Shown here: positions 8,657 through 17,062 of the stretch, one piece after another
Position numbering within the stretch: the stretch's first letter is position 1
Layout of the letters: each line of letters starts with the position of its first letter
Source of the DNA: Bacteroides reticulotermitis JCM 10512
GTDB taxonomy: Bacteria; Bacteroidota; Bacteroidia; Bacteroidales; Bacteroidaceae
Assembly (NCBI RefSeq): GCF_000517545.1
Contig: NZ_BAIV01000005.1
Location: forward strand, 145,801-209,800
Length of the DNA: 64,000 nucleotides
Direction: 5' to 3'
Translations under genes and position numbers: made by a program
The notes under the pieces: model-generated
Told to the model about the DNA's origin: nothing
The model's input: only the letters and a program-made list of their open reading frames with translations
The model's database searches: none

Positions 8657-10438
8657 TTAAAGGGGAAAAGTCGCCTCCTGCAACCAATTTTTTTCCGCTG
8701 TGCTAAGATCCGGAGAAAGCTTATTGTAAACAGTCTGGTGGTAGTTGTTTAGCCATTCGATCTCTTCTCGCGTGAGCATCTCCTTGATAATGCCTTTTTT
8801 GCAGATAGGGCATAGCGTGATGGTCTCGAACTTGAAGTACTCGCCAAACATGCCTTCTTTGTCTTTGCAAACCAGCGTCAGATTTTCGATGCGTACTCCG
8901 TGACTGCCGGCTTTATACACACCGGGTTCGTTCGAAGTAACCATGCCCGGTTGCAGAGCTACGGGATTCTCATTCATGCGTATGCTTTGAGGTCCTTCGT
9001 GCACATTGAGGAAATGCCCGACTCCATGCCCGGTACCGTGTAGGAAGTTCATCCCTCGGCTCCAGATAGGCATACGAGCCAACACATCAAGCTGTGCGCC
9101 GCGTGTTCCGGCAGGGAATTTCGCCATGGCCAAGGCCGATGTGCCTTTCAGAATGAGCGTATAATCGGTCTTCTCTTCTTCGGTCAGTTCGCCTAGGGCA
9201 ATGGTACGCGTAATGTCGGTTGTCCCGTCCATATATTGTGCGCCTGAATCTAAGAGTAAGAAGCCTTCCGGATGCAGGGTCGCGTTGCTTTCGGGCGTTG
9301 CCGAATAGTGTACGATAGCTCCATGTGCCCGGTAGCCTGCAATCGTATCAAAGCTTTCTCCCTTATAGAGTGGCTGTGCGGCGCGGAATTCGTGAAGTTG
9401 TTGGTCGACGCTGAGTTCGGTCACTGTCTCGGAGGGAACCGCCTCTTCCAGCCATTTCAGAAACTTAACCAACGCTACCCCGTCTCGCTGCATAGCTGCA
9501 TGAATACCGGCAATTTCCTGCTTGTTTCGGATTGCTTTGAGTAGGGCAACAGGCGATTCGCCCCGGATAATCCGACATTGCGGCTGGATAGAAGAATAGA
9601 CGGCGTAGTTCGTTTTCTTTGGATCGACCAAGATGCTCTCTCCTTCGAAACGGTGTAAGTAGGTCTCTATTTCGTCGTAATCCCGCAATTCGACCTGCTG
9701 TTCTTTTAGGTAGGCTGCCACTTCCGGGGTAACTTTTTCCGGAGAAATGAAATAGATCAGTTGATCCTGGCAAATCAGTAAGTAGCTTGTTACTACCGGG
9801 TTGCAATGCACATCGCTTCCTCTCAGATTGAGTACCCACGCTATTTCATCCAGTGTGGGCAATAGCAATGCGTAGCTGTTCTTCTTGGTCAGTTCGCTCC
9901 GAATCTGCGCGACTTTCTCTGTACAACTCGTACCGGCGTATTGAATATCATAGATGAAAGCAGGTGCAAGAGGCATGGGAGGGCGATCTTCCCAAATAGT
10001 TTTCAACGGGTCGCCGAAAATGTCGACACGTAAATTGTGAGCCGCCAGTTCTTTCTGCATCTCTTCAACCTGGTAGGCGGAAAACATCTTTCCGTCAATG
10101 CTAATTGATTCGCCGGGCCTTAAATGCTGGCAAATAAATTCCGGAATACTTGGAACTCCCGGCAACATTTCTTTGTATAAAGTGATGCCGCTTCCTTCGA
10201 GTTGTTCCTCCGCTTGTAAAAAATAACGAGAATCCGTCCACAAACCGGCTTGATCTTTTAGGATGACAGCTGTACCTGCCGAACCGGTAAAACCGGAAAT
10301 CCATTCACGCGATTCCCAATGAGGGGCTACGTATTCACTAAGGTGAGGATCGGTGCTGGGAATAATAAATCCCCGGACAGCGTTCGGATTGAATGTCATC
10401 CGTAACGCGTGTATGCGCTCGCTTATACTCTGCTTCAT
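8657..10438 (-). CDS. Aminopeptidase P family protein (Xaa-Pro aminopeptidase)
   Basis: M24-family metallopeptidase that removes an N-terminal residue preceding proline. The 593-residue protein has the long three-domain form: two creatinase-like N-terminal domains (about 1-310) and a pita-bread C-terminal catalytic domain. Visible metal-ligand motifs are DSGAQYMDGTTDITRT, GTGHGVGHF (about 466) and NEPGVY. No signal peptide, so cytoplasmic. A minus-strand -7 element lies 38 bp upstream of the ATG. Product secure at family level. Confidence 0.95.
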   Translation of the reverse strand: MKQSISERIHALRMTFNPNAVRGFIIPSTDPHLSEYVAPHWESREWISGFTGSAGTAVILKDQAGLWTDSRYFLQAEEQLEGSGITLYKEMLPGVPSIPEFICQHLRPGESISIDGKMFSAYQVEEMQKELAAHNLRVDIFGDPLKTIWEDRPPMPLAPAFIYDIQYAGTSCTEKVAQIRSELTKKNSYALLLPTLDEIAWVLNLRGSDVHCNPVVTSYLLICQDQLIYFISPEKVTPEVAAYLKEQQVELRDYDEIETYLHRFEGESILVDPKKTNYAVYSSIQPQCRIIRGESPVALLKAIRNKQEIAGIHAAMQRDGVALVKFLKWLEEAVPSETVTELSVDQQLHEFRAAQPLYKGESFDTIAGYRAHGAIVHYSATPESNATLHPEGFLLLDSGAQYMDGTTDITRTIALGELTEEEKTDYTLILKGTSALAMAKFPAGTRGAQLDVLARMPIWSRGMNFLHGTGHGVGHFLNVHEGPQSIRMNENPVALQPGMVTSNEPGVYKAGSHGVRIENLTLVCKDKEGMFGEYFKFETITLCPICKKGIIKEMLTREEIEWLNNYHQTVYNKLSPDLSTAEKNWLQEATFPL

Positions 10439-10475
10439 ACTTTAATGTATTTGTTAATCTCTATCTAATTGTCTT

Positions 10476-10483
10476 CAAATATA
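10476..10483 (-). promoter_or_regulatory. Putative -7 element for the aminopeptidase gene
   Basis: The minus strand reads TATATTTG, matching TAnnTTTG, 38 bp upstream of the start at 10438. Confidence 0.5.
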
Positions 10484-10544
10484 CAAACTTTCGACGGTTA
10501 ATACTTTGTTGGTGAATTGTTTTTGAGAAATATTCGCAGAAAGT

Positions 10545-10575
10545 TTTGTGAATAAAGAAAGTATGTGTAATTTTG
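10545..10575 (+). promoter_or_regulatory. Promoter for rpsU
   Basis: TTTG (10545-10548) then 19 bp then TAATTTTG (10568-10575) is a full Bacteroidetes housekeeping promoter. It leaves a leader of roughly 50 bases before rpsU. Confidence 0.75.
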
Positions 10576-10628
10576 CGGCGCATTTTGACTCAGAGTTTTT
10601 AAACCATAACATATTTAATAATAAAAAG

Positions 10629-10820
10629 ATGATTGTAGTACCTGTAAAAGAAGGCGAGAACATCGAAAGATCGCTGAAGAAGTTTAAAAGAAAATTTGAA
10701 AAAACTGGTATCGTTAAAGAATTGAGAAGAAGACAGCAGTTTGATAAACCTTCTGTCGTTAAAAGATTTAAGAAAGAACGTGCCGTTTACGTACAAAAAC
10801 TTCAGGAAGTAGAAGATTAA
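10629..10820 (+). CDS. rpsU: 30S ribosomal protein S21
   Basis: A 63-residue basic protein, MIVVPVKEGENIERSLKKFK at the start, as in Bacteroidetes bS21. In this phylum bS21, with bS18 and bS6, covers the 16S anti-Shine-Dalgarno end (established for Flavobacterium johnsoniae). The ATG at 10629 is chosen because the protein aligns from there; no Shine-Dalgarno is seen upstream (AATAATAAAAAG precedes the start). It has its own promoter and is followed by a recombinase gene and hpf. Confidence 0.95.
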   Translation: MIVVPVKEGENIERSLKKFKRKFEKTGIVKELRRRQQFDKPSVVKRFKKERAVYVQKLQEVED

Positions 10821-10893
10821 TAAATCGTAATTTCCTTTGAATTATTGAATTCTTTTTCATACATTCGTTGCAGGATTATAGATGTAGTGAATT

Positions 10894-11775
10894 ATGTTAA
10901 TTGAATCTTTTCTCGATTATCTCCGGTATGAACGGAATTATTCTGAACGGACAATCCTCGCTTACGGCGAAGACCTCTGTCAGGTTCGGAATTATGTGCA
11001 GGAGGAGGGTGGAGAATTTAATCCCGCAGAAGTGAAAAGTGAACAGATTCGTGGATGGATTGTTTCATTAATAGATCTGGGTTACACGTCGACTTCTGTA
11101 AATCGCAAGCTAAGTTCGCTCCGATCGTTTTATCGATATCTTTTGAAACAAGGAGAAGTGGAAGTGAATCCGTTACGCAAAATAGCGGGTCCAAAGAATA
11201 AAAAGCCACTACCCGTTTTTTTGAAAGAGAGCGATATGAACAAATTGTTGGATGATACCGACTTTGGAGAGGGTTTTATAGGTTGTCGAGATCACTTGAT
11301 TATCGAGATGTTTTATGCCACCGGCATGCGGCTCTCGGAGTTAATCGGTTTGAATGACAGCGATGTGGATTTCTCAGCTTCTCTCTTGAAAGTGACCGGG
11401 AAGAGAAATAAGCAACGGTTGATTCCTTTTGGTGATGAACTGCGGGATGCAATGCTTGCTTATATTAATATAAGGAATGAAGAAGTTTTGGAGCGGTCGG
11501 GTGCTTTCTTTATAAGAGAAAACGGCCAACGACTCTACAGAACGTTAGTCTATGATTTAGTGAAACGGAACTTATCAAAAGTGGTAGCGCTTAAAAAGAA
11601 GAGTCCTCATGTATTGAGACATACCTTTGCTACAATGATGCTGAATAATGACGCAGAATTGGGAGCGGTAAAGGAACTTTTGGGTCATGCAAGCCTTTCG
11701 GCTACAGAGATCTACACGCACACCACGTTTGAGGAACTTAAAAAAGTGTATAAACAGGCTCATCCAAGAGCTTAA
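10894..11775 (+). CDS. xerC: Tyrosine recombinase, XerC/XerD type
   Basis: A 293-residue site-specific recombinase with an N-terminal SAM-like core-binding domain (about 1-85) and a C-terminal catalytic domain. All catalytic residues are visible: Arg in TGMRLSEL (near 147), HVLRHTF (near 239-245), GHAS (near 265) and the nucleophile in EIYTHT (near Tyr274). Size and setting, chromosomal beside rpsU and hpf with no element around it, fit a Xer protein that resolves chromosome dimers at dif. Whether it is the XerC or XerD partner cannot be decided here. Confidence 0.87.
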   Translation: MLIESFLDYLRYERNYSERTILAYGEDLCQVRNYVQEEGGEFNPAEVKSEQIRGWIVSLIDLGYTSTSVNRKLSSLRSFYRYLLKQGEVEVNPLRKIAGPKNKKPLPVFLKESDMNKLLDDTDFGEGFIGCRDHLIIEMFYATGMRLSELIGLNDSDVDFSASLLKVTGKRNKQRLIPFGDELRDAMLAYINIRNEEVLERSGAFFIRENGQRLYRTLVYDLVKRNLSKVVALKKKSPHVLRHTFATMMLNNDAELGAVKELLGHASLSATEIYTHTTFEELKKVYKQAHPRA

Positions 11776-11777
11776 AA

Positions 11778-11785
11778 AAGGAGGT
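11778..11785 (+). promoter_or_regulatory. Strong Shine-Dalgarno before hpf
   Basis: AAGGAGGT ends 4 bases before the ATG at 11790. A near-perfect Shine-Dalgarno is unusual in this phylum and contrasts with rpsU, which lacks one. Confidence 0.8.
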
Positions 11786-11789
11786 AACT

Positions 11790-12089
11790 ATGGATGTTAG
11801 AATTCAATCAATTCACTTTGACGCGTCAGAGCAATTGCAGGCATTTATTCAAAAGAAAGTGTCTAAGTTGGAAAAATATTACGAAGATATAAAGAAAGTA
11901 GAGGTGTCGTTAAAGGTGATTAAGCCAGAAGCTGCTGTGAATAAAGAGGCTGGTATAAAGATTCTCGTACCTAATGGAGAGTTTTATGCAAGCAAAGTGT
12001 GTGACACATTTGAGGAAGCAATAGACTTAAATATAGAAGCACTTGAGAAGCAGCTGGTGAAATACAAGGAAAAACAGCGTAATAAATAA
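11790..12089 (+). CDS. hpf: Ribosome hibernation-promoting factor, short form (HPF/YfiA family)
   Basis: A 99-residue protein starting MDVRIQSIHFDASEQLQAFI, with the beta-alpha-beta-beta-beta-alpha layout of the HPF/RaiA family (S30Ae domain) and no long C-terminal dimerisation tail. Such proteins bind the 30S decoding centre and stall or protect ribosomes in stationary phase or stress. It follows the Xer gene by 14 bp and a terminator hairpin lies downstream, so rpsU-xer-hpf probably form one unit. The strong Shine-Dalgarno suggests a translational control different from its neighbours. Confidence 0.9.
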   Translation: MDVRIQSIHFDASEQLQAFIQKKVSKLEKYYEDIKKVEVSLKVIKPEAAVNKEAGIKILVPNGEFYASKVCDTFEEAIDLNIEALEKQLVKYKEKQRNK

Positions 12090-12105
12090 AAAAAAACGCA
12101 AATGT

Positions 12106-12136
12106 TTTGCGGAAAAGAAAGAAATAACTAAATTTG
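12106..12136 (+). promoter_or_regulatory. Promoter of the tRNA-tuf operon
   Basis: TTTG (12106-12109), 19 bp, TAAATTTG (12129-12136): full Bacteroidetes consensus. Transcription would begin about 12139-12144, some 45-50 bases before the first tRNA. Confidence 0.8.
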
Positions 12137-12179
12137 CAGCCGTTTCGCTCGCAATAGAACGTAACGGTTGCATTTTTTT
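12135..12179 (+). terminator. Terminator of the rpsU-xer-hpf unit, overlapping the next promoter
   Basis: TGCAGCCGTT (12135-12144) pairs with AACGGTTGCA (12163-12172), with one G.T pair, followed by seven T. A transcript from hpf contains both arms; a transcript starting at the tRNA promoter lacks most of the 5' arm and should pass. Confidence 0.7.
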
Positions 12180-12188
12180 GATAAAACC

Positions 12189-12262
12189 GCCTCTTTAGCT
12201 CAGTTGGCCAGAGCACGTGATTTGTAATCTCGGGGTCGTTGGTTCGAATCCGACAAGAGGCT
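12189..12262 (+). tRNA. tRNA-Thr (anticodon TGT)
   Basis: Acceptor strands GCCTCTT/AAGAGGC close the molecule, discriminator T, T-arm GGTTCGAATCC, anticodon loop TTTGTAA. No CCA is encoded. First of four tRNAs before tuf. The middle pair of the anticodon stem looks mismatched (T-T). Confidence 0.95.
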
Positions 12263-12341
12263 CAAGGAAAGATGAAAGTCAATCCTATAACAAGAAAGAG
12301 AATAAAAGGTTGTTATTCTGCTTCGTAATAATACGAAAAAA

Positions 12342-12424
12342 GGGCAAATACCAGAGTGGCCAAATGGGGCAGACTGTAAATCTGCTGGCTTACGCCTTCG
12401 GTGGTTCGAATCCATCTTTGCCCA
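12342..12424 (+). tRNA. tRNA-Tyr (anticodon GTA)
   Basis: 83 bases with a long variable arm, as expected of a class II tRNA. Acceptor strands GGGCAAA/TTTGCCC, anticodon loop CTGTAAA, T-arm GGTTCGAATCC. Confidence 0.95.
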
Positions 12425-12452
12425 CAGACAGAGTAACAACTTTGGCAAGAAT

Positions 12453-12525
12453 GCGGAAGTAGCTCAGTTGATAGAGCATTAGCCTTCCAAGCTGAGGGTC
12501 GCGGGTTTGAGCCCCGTCTTCCGCT
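12453..12525 (+). tRNA. tRNA-Gly (anticodon TCC)
   Basis: Acceptor strands GCGGAAG/CTTCCGC, discriminator T, anticodon loop CTTCCAA, T-arm with GGTTTGAGCCC. 73 bases. Confidence 0.95.
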
Positions 12526-12537
12526 CTCCTTTTTCTT

Positions 12538-12609
<72 letters not shown>

Positions 12610-12659
12610 CATAACAAAATGAATGCTGATTATTAATCAAATAAATAACAAGTAAAGCT

Positions 12660-13841
12660 ATGGCTAAAGAGAAATTTGAACGTACCAAACCGCACGTTAA
12701 CATCGGTACAATCGGTCACGTAGACCACGGTAAGACAACGTTGACAGCTGCTATCACTACTGTGTTGGCAAAAAAAGGTCTTTCAGAATTGCGTTCTTTC
12801 GATTCAATCGACAACGCTCCTGAAGAAAAAGAAAGAGGTATTACTATTAATACTTCACATGTTGAGTACCAAACAGCTAATCGTCACTATGCACACGTAG
12901 ACTGTCCGGGTCACGCCGACTACGTTAAGAACATGGTAACTGGTGCTGCTCAGATGGACGGTGCTATCATCGTAGTTGCTGCTACTGATGGTCCGATGCC
13001 TCAAACTCGTGAGCACATCTTGTTGGCTCGTCAGGTAAACGTACCTCGTCTGGTTGTATTCATGAACAAATGCGATATGGTAGACGATGAAGAAATGTTG
13101 GAACTTGTTGAAATGGAAATGAGAGAACTTCTTTCATTCTACAACTTCGACGGTGATAACACTCCGGTTGTTCGTGGTTCTGCTCTTGGCGCATTGAACG
13201 GCGTTGAAAAATGGGAAGACAAAGTAATGGAGTTGATGGAAAATGTTGATACATGGATTCCACTTCCTCCGCGCGATGTTGATAAACCATTCTTGATGCC
13301 AGTAGAAGACGTGTTCTCTATCACAGGTCGTGGTACTGTTGCAACAGGTCGTATCGAAACTGGTATTATCCACGTAGGTGACGAAATCGAAATCTTAGGT
13401 TTAGGTGAAGATAAGAAATCAGTAGTAACTGGTGTTGAAATGTTCCGTAAACTTTTGGATCAAGGTGAAGCTGGTGACAACGTAGGTTTGTTGTTGCGTG
13501 GTGTTGACAAGAACGAAATCAAACGCGGTATGGTTCTTTGTAAACCAGGTCAGATCAAACCTCACTCTAAATTCAAAGCAGAGGTTTATATCTTGAAGAA
13601 AGAAGAAGGTGGACGTCACACTCCATTCCACAACAAATACCGTCCTCAGTTCTATCTACGTACAATGGACTGTACTGGTGAGATTACTCTTCCAGAAGGA
13701 ACAGAAATGGTAATGCCGGGTGATAACGTAACGATCACTGTAGAGTTGATCTACCCAGTAGCATTGAACACTGGTCTTCGTTTCGCTATCCGCGAAGGTG
13801 GACGTACAGTAGGTGCTGGTCAGATTACAGAAATTATCTAA
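12660..13841 (+). CDS. tuf: Elongation factor Tu
   Basis: GTPase that brings aminoacyl-tRNA to the ribosomal A site. The 393-residue protein has G1 GHVDHGKT (residues 19-26), the switch region with RGITI, G3 DCPGH, G4 NKCD and G5 SAL, then the two beta-barrel domains. It follows four tRNA genes in the order Thr-Tyr-Gly-Thr, the same order as the thrU-tyrU-glyT-thrT-tufB operon of E. coli. Codon use is strongly biased as in highly expressed genes. Frame is intact. Confidence 0.98.
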   Translation: MAKEKFERTKPHVNIGTIGHVDHGKTTLTAAITTVLAKKGLSELRSFDSIDNAPEEKERGITINTSHVEYQTANRHYAHVDCPGHADYVKNMVTGAAQMDGAIIVVAATDGPMPQTREHILLARQVNVPRLVVFMNKCDMVDDEEMLELVEMEMRELLSFYNFDGDNTPVVRGSALGALNGVEKWEDKVMELMENVDTWIPLPPRDVDKPFLMPVEDVFSITGRGTVATGRIETGIIHVGDEIEILGLGEDKKSVVTGVEMFRKLLDQGEAGDNVGLLLRGVDKNEIKRGMVLCKPGQIKPHSKFKAEVYILKKEEGGRHTPFHNKYRPQFYLRTMDCTGEITLPEGTEMVMPGDNVTITVELIYPVALNTGLRFAIREGGRTVGAGQITEII

Positions 13842-13858
13842 TCTGTCACAATAATAAG

Positions 13859-13886
13859 CTCAGCTTCCGGTTCGCCGGGAGCTGAG
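13859..13886 (+). terminator. Hairpin after tuf
   Basis: CTCAGCTTCCGG and CCGGGAGCTGAG form a stem with one mismatch around a TTCG tetraloop. No T-run follows, so it may be a processing or mRNA-stabilising hairpin instead of a strong terminator. Confidence 0.6.
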
Positions 13887-13896
13887 TATTATACAA

Positions 13897-13969
13897 ACGG
13901 GAGTAGCTCAGTTGGTAGAGCACCGGTCTCCAAAACCGGGTGTCGGGAGTTCGAGCCTCTCCTCCCGTG
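13897..13969 (+). tRNA. tRNA-Trp (anticodon CCA)
   Basis: Acceptor strands ACGGGAG/CTCCCGT, discriminator G, anticodon stem CCGGT/ACCGG around loop CTCCAAA, T-arm GAGTTCGAGCCTC. Sits between tuf and secE. Confidence 0.95.
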
Positions 13970-13983
13970 CTAATATTATTGAA

Positions 13984-14175
13984 ATGAAAAAAATAATAGT
14001 TTACATCAAAGAATCTTACGACGAACTTGTTCATAAAGTATCATGGCCGACGTATTCTGAACTTGCTAACAGCGCAGTAGTTGTTTTATATGCTTCCCTG
14101 CTCATTGCACTGGTAGTGTTCGCGATGGACTTCTGTTTCCAGAATTTCATGGAAAAAATTGTTTATCCACATTAA
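13984..14175 (+). CDS. secE: Preprotein translocase subunit SecE
   Basis: A 63-residue protein, the small essential subunit of the SecYEG channel. It has the conserved amphipathic stretch with ELVHKVSWPTYSEL (the VxWP motif) and a single C-terminal membrane helix (about 37-58). The start is placed at ATG 13984, just after tRNA-Trp; an upstream extension would run through the tRNA. It precedes nusG by 18 bp, the standard secE-nusG pair. Confidence 0.95.
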   Translation: MKKIIVYIKESYDELVHKVSWPTYSELANSAVVVLYASLLIALVVFAMDFCFQNFMEKIVYPH

Positions 14176-14193
14176 AAAAAACGAGGATTTTAA

Positions 14194-14736
14194 ATGGCTG
14201 AGATTGAGAAAAAATGGTACGTTCTGCGTGCTATTAGTGGAAAAGAAACCAAGGTGAGAGAATACCTCGAAGCCGATATCAAAAACGGTAATCTTGGTGA
14301 CTACGTGTCTCAGGTATTGATTCCAACAGAAAAGGTATATCAGGTTCGCAATGGCAAAAAAATTGTGAAAGAGAGAAATTATCTTCCTGGTTACGTTTTA
14401 ATAGAGGCTGCTTTAGTTGGTGAGGTAACTCATCATCTACGCAATACTCCGAATGTGATAGGCTTTTTAGGTGGTTCCGAGAAACCGGTGCCACTCAGAC
14501 AATCGGAAGTGAATCGTATACTTGGCACAGTAGATGAACTACAAGAAGCGGGTGAGGATATCAATATCCCGTACACTGTAGGAGAAACTGTGAAAGTTGC
14601 TTTTGGACCTTTTAGCGGATTCAGTGGTATCATTGAAGAAGTGAACAATGAAAAAAAGAAACTAAAAGTCATGGTGAAGATATTCGGGCGCAAAACGCCG
14701 CTCGAATTGGGCTTTATGCAAGTGGAAAAAGAATAA
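14194..14736 (+). CDS. nusG: Transcription termination/antitermination factor NusG
   Basis: A 180-residue NusG with the N-terminal NGN domain that binds RNA polymerase (KKWYVLRAISGKE near the start, LPGYVLI in the middle) and a C-terminal KOW domain (VAFGPFSGFSGIIEEV, about 130-145) that contacts Rho or S10. It couples transcription to translation and modulates pausing. Lies between secE and the L11 operon in the usual order. Frame intact, length typical. Confidence 0.97.
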   Translation: MAEIEKKWYVLRAISGKETKVREYLEADIKNGNLGDYVSQVLIPTEKVYQVRNGKKIVKERNYLPGYVLIEAALVGEVTHHLRNTPNVIGFLGGSEKPVPLRQSEVNRILGTVDELQEAGEDINIPYTVGETVKVAFGPFSGFSGIIEEVNNEKKKLKVMVKIFGRKTPLELGFMQVEKE

Positions 14737-14797
14737 TGCAGAATTGTTACGCTGTAGTTATTCATCGTTTAATGTTTATATATAAATCAATTTAAAA

Positions 14798-15241
14798 ATG
14801 GCTAAAGAAGTTGCTGGACTAATCAAATTACAGATTAAAGGAGGCGCTGCAAATCCATCTCCTCCCGTAGGACCTGCTTTGGGTTCTAAGGGAATTAACA
14901 TCATGGAGTTTTGCAAGCAATTTAATGCCAGAACCCAAGACAAGGCAGGTAAAGTATTACCTGTTATTATTACTTACTATGCAGATAAGTCTTTTGATTT
15001 TGTAATCAAGACTCCTCCTGTTGCTATTCAATTACTTGAAGTAGCTAAGGTAAAGAGTGGTTCTGCTGAGCCTAATCGTAAGAAAGTTGCTGAACTTACT
15101 TGGGAACAGGTTCGTACGATCGCTGAGGACAAAATGGTTGACTTAAACTGTTTTACTGTAGATGCTGCCATGAAGATGGTTGCAGGTACAGCAAGAAGTA
15201 TGGGTATCGCTGTAAAAGGGGAGTTCCCGGTTAATAATTAA
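14798..15241 (+). CDS. rplK: 50S ribosomal protein L11
   Basis: 147-residue L11, part of the GTPase-associated centre with 23S helices 43/44. The proline-rich [14 protein letters not shown] region is diagnostic of the N-terminal domain that contacts thiostrepton and elongation factors; the C-terminal half binds rRNA. First gene of rplKAJL, 15 bp before rplA. Confidence 0.98.
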   Translation: MAKEVAGLIKLQIKGGAANPSPPVGPALGSKGINIMEFCKQFNARTQDKAGKVLPVIITYYADKSFDFVIKTPPVAIQLLEVAKVKSGSAEPNRKKVAELTWEQVRTIAEDKMVDLNCFTVDAAMKMVAGTARSMGIAVKGEFPVNN

Positions 15242-15256
15242 TAAACTTCAATTGGA

Positions 15257-15955
15257 ATGGGTAAACTGACAAAAAATCAAAAGTTAGCTGCAGAGAAGAT
15301 TGAAGCAGGGAAAGCATACTCACTGAAAGAAGCTGCATCTCTTGTAAAAGAAATCTCTTTTACAAAATTTGACGCTTCACTGGATATTGACGTACGTCTG
15401 GGCGTTGACCCGCGTAAGGCAAACCAGATGGTGAGAGGTGTTGTTTCACTTCCTCATGGTACTGGTAAGCAGGTACGTGTTTTGGTGCTTTGTACACCAG
15501 ACGCTGAGGCTGCTGCAAAAGAAGCTGGTGCTGACTATGTTGGTCTGGACGAATATATTGAAAAGATCAAAGGTGGATGGACCGATATTGATGTAATCAT
15601 CACTATGCCATCTATTATGGGTAAAATTGGTGCGCTTGGTCGTGTGCTTGGTCCTCGCGGATTGATGCCTAACCCCAAGAGTGGCACTGTAACTATGGAT
15701 GTTGCTAAAGCTGTTAAAGAAGTAAAGCAAGGTAAAATTGACTTTAAGGTTGATAAAAGTGGTATCGTGCATACTGCTATCGGTAAAGTTTCATTTACTG
15801 CTGAACAAATTCGTGATAATGCAAAGGAATTTATTTCTACGCTACTTAAACTGAAACCAACTGCGGCAAAGGGAACATATATAAAGAGTATTTATCTTTC
15901 TAGTACAATGAGTGCGGGCGTGAAAATCGATCCGAAATCAGTGGATGAAATCTAA
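15257..15955 (+). CDS. rplA: 50S ribosomal protein L1
   Basis: 232-residue L1, the L1-stalk protein that guides release of E-site tRNA and in many bacteria represses its own operon by binding a leader mimic of 23S RNA. Signature near residue 125-145: [14 protein letters not shown]. Followed by rplJ after 15 bp. No L1-binding leader could be identified by eye. Confidence 0.98.
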   Translation: MGKLTKNQKLAAEKIEAGKAYSLKEAASLVKEISFTKFDASLDIDVRLGVDPRKANQMVRGVVSLPHGTGKQVRVLVLCTPDAEAAAKEAGADYVGLDEYIEKIKGGWTDIDVIITMPSIMGKIGALGRVLGPRGLMPNPKSGTVTMDVAKAVKEVKQGKIDFKVDKSGIVHTAIGKVSFTAEQIRDNAKEFISTLLKLKPTAAKGTYIKSIYLSSTMSAGVKIDPKSVDEI

Positions 15956-15970
15956 AATAAAATAGAAATT

Positions 15971-16492
15971 ATGAGAAAGGAAGATAAAAGTACAATTATA
16001 GAGCAAATTGCTGCTACAGTTAAAGATTATGCTCACTTCTATCTGGTAGATATTACTGCTATGAATGCTACGGCTACTTCTGCTTTGAGAAGAGAATGTT
16101 TCAAATCAGAAATTAAGCTAATGGTAGTGAAGAATACACTACTTCAAAAAGCACTTGAAGATATGGAGGACGATTTCTCTCCGCTTTACGCTTCTTTGAA
16201 AGGTACTACTGCCATTATGTTTAGCAACATAGCTAACTTGCCTGCTAAACTTATTAAAGATCGGGCTAAAGATGGTATACCGGGACTGAAAGCTGCGTAT
16301 GCAGAAGAAAGCTTCTACATTGGTGCAGATCAATTAGATGCTCTCGTTTCTATCAAGAGTAAGGAAGAAGTTATTGGCGATATTATTGCCTTGCTGCAAT
16401 CACCAGCCAAGAATGTTATTTCTGCTCTTCAGTCAGGTGGTAACACAATCCACGGAGTCCTCAAGACTCTTGGTGAGCGTACCGAAGCATAA
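15971..16492 (+). CDS. rplJ: 50S ribosomal protein L10
   Basis: 173-residue L10, which anchors the L7/L12 stalk on 23S rRNA through its N-terminal domain and holds L12 dimers on its C-terminal helix. The VVKNTLLQKAL stretch is characteristic. Separated from rplL by a 94-bp spacer, which in other bacteria carries control signals for the L10-L12 complex. Confidence 0.97.
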   Translation: MRKEDKSTIIEQIAATVKDYAHFYLVDITAMNATATSALRRECFKSEIKLMVVKNTLLQKALEDMEDDFSPLYASLKGTTAIMFSNIANLPAKLIKDRAKDGIPGLKAAYAEESFYIGADQLDALVSIKSKEEVIGDIIALLQSPAKNVISALQSGGNTIHGVLKTLGERTEA

Positions 16493-16586
16493 TATTTTTA
16501 AAAGAAAGGTGTCAAAACCTTGAGGGATAAAATCCTAATATTTTCAAGAATCAATAAGTATTTAAACAATTAAAATCATACAAAAA

Positions 16587-16958
16587 ATGGCAGATTTGAA
16601 AGCTTTTGCAGAACAACTAGTTAACTTGACAGTGAAAGAAGTTAATGAACTTGCAACTATCCTTAAAGAAGAATACGGAATTGAACCTGCTGCTGCAGCT
16701 GTTGCTGTTGCCGCTGGTCCTGCTGCTGCTGCTGCAGTAGAAGAACAATCTTCTTTCGACGTAGTATTGAAAAGCGCTGGTGCAGCTAAATTGCAAGTTG
16801 TTAAGGCCGTTAAAGAATCATGTGGTCTTGGCTTGAAAGAAGCTAAGGACTTGGTAGACGGTGCTCCTAGTGTAGTAAAAGAAGGTTTAGCTAAAGACGA
16901 AGCAGAATCATTGAAGAAAACATTGGAAGAAGCTGGAGCTGAAGTTGAACTTAAATAA
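16587..16958 (+). CDS. rplL: 50S ribosomal protein L7/L12
   Basis: 123-residue stalk protein present in several copies per ribosome, recruiting translational GTPases. N-terminal dimerisation domain, an alanine-rich hinge (about 32-52) and a C-terminal domain with [15 protein letters not shown]. The extreme Ala content of the hinge is normal. A terminator-like hairpin lies downstream before rpoB. Confidence 0.98.
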   Translation: MADLKAFAEQLVNLTVKEVNELATILKEEYGIEPAAAAVAVAAGPAAAAAVEEQSSFDVVLKSAGAAKLQVVKAVKESCGLGLKEAKDLVDGAPSVVKEGLAKDEAESLKKTLEEAGAEVELK

Positions 16959-16983
16959 CATTGGCCTGGTAATCAGGTAATTC

Positions 16984-17021
16984 GGTTAGGAATCCTTCAC
17001 AAGAGGATTCTTAACCTTTTT
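16984..17021 (+). terminator. Attenuator-like hairpin between rplL and rpoB
   Basis: GGTTA-GAATCCT (16984-16996) pairs with AGGATTC-TAACC (17004-17016), followed by five T. Partial termination here would let ribosomal proteins exceed RNA polymerase subunits, as known for the E. coli rplL-rpoB attenuator. Confidence 0.75.
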
Positions 17022-17062
17022 GTGTATATATTTAAAAATAGGTTCTCCAAATTCATTAACAG

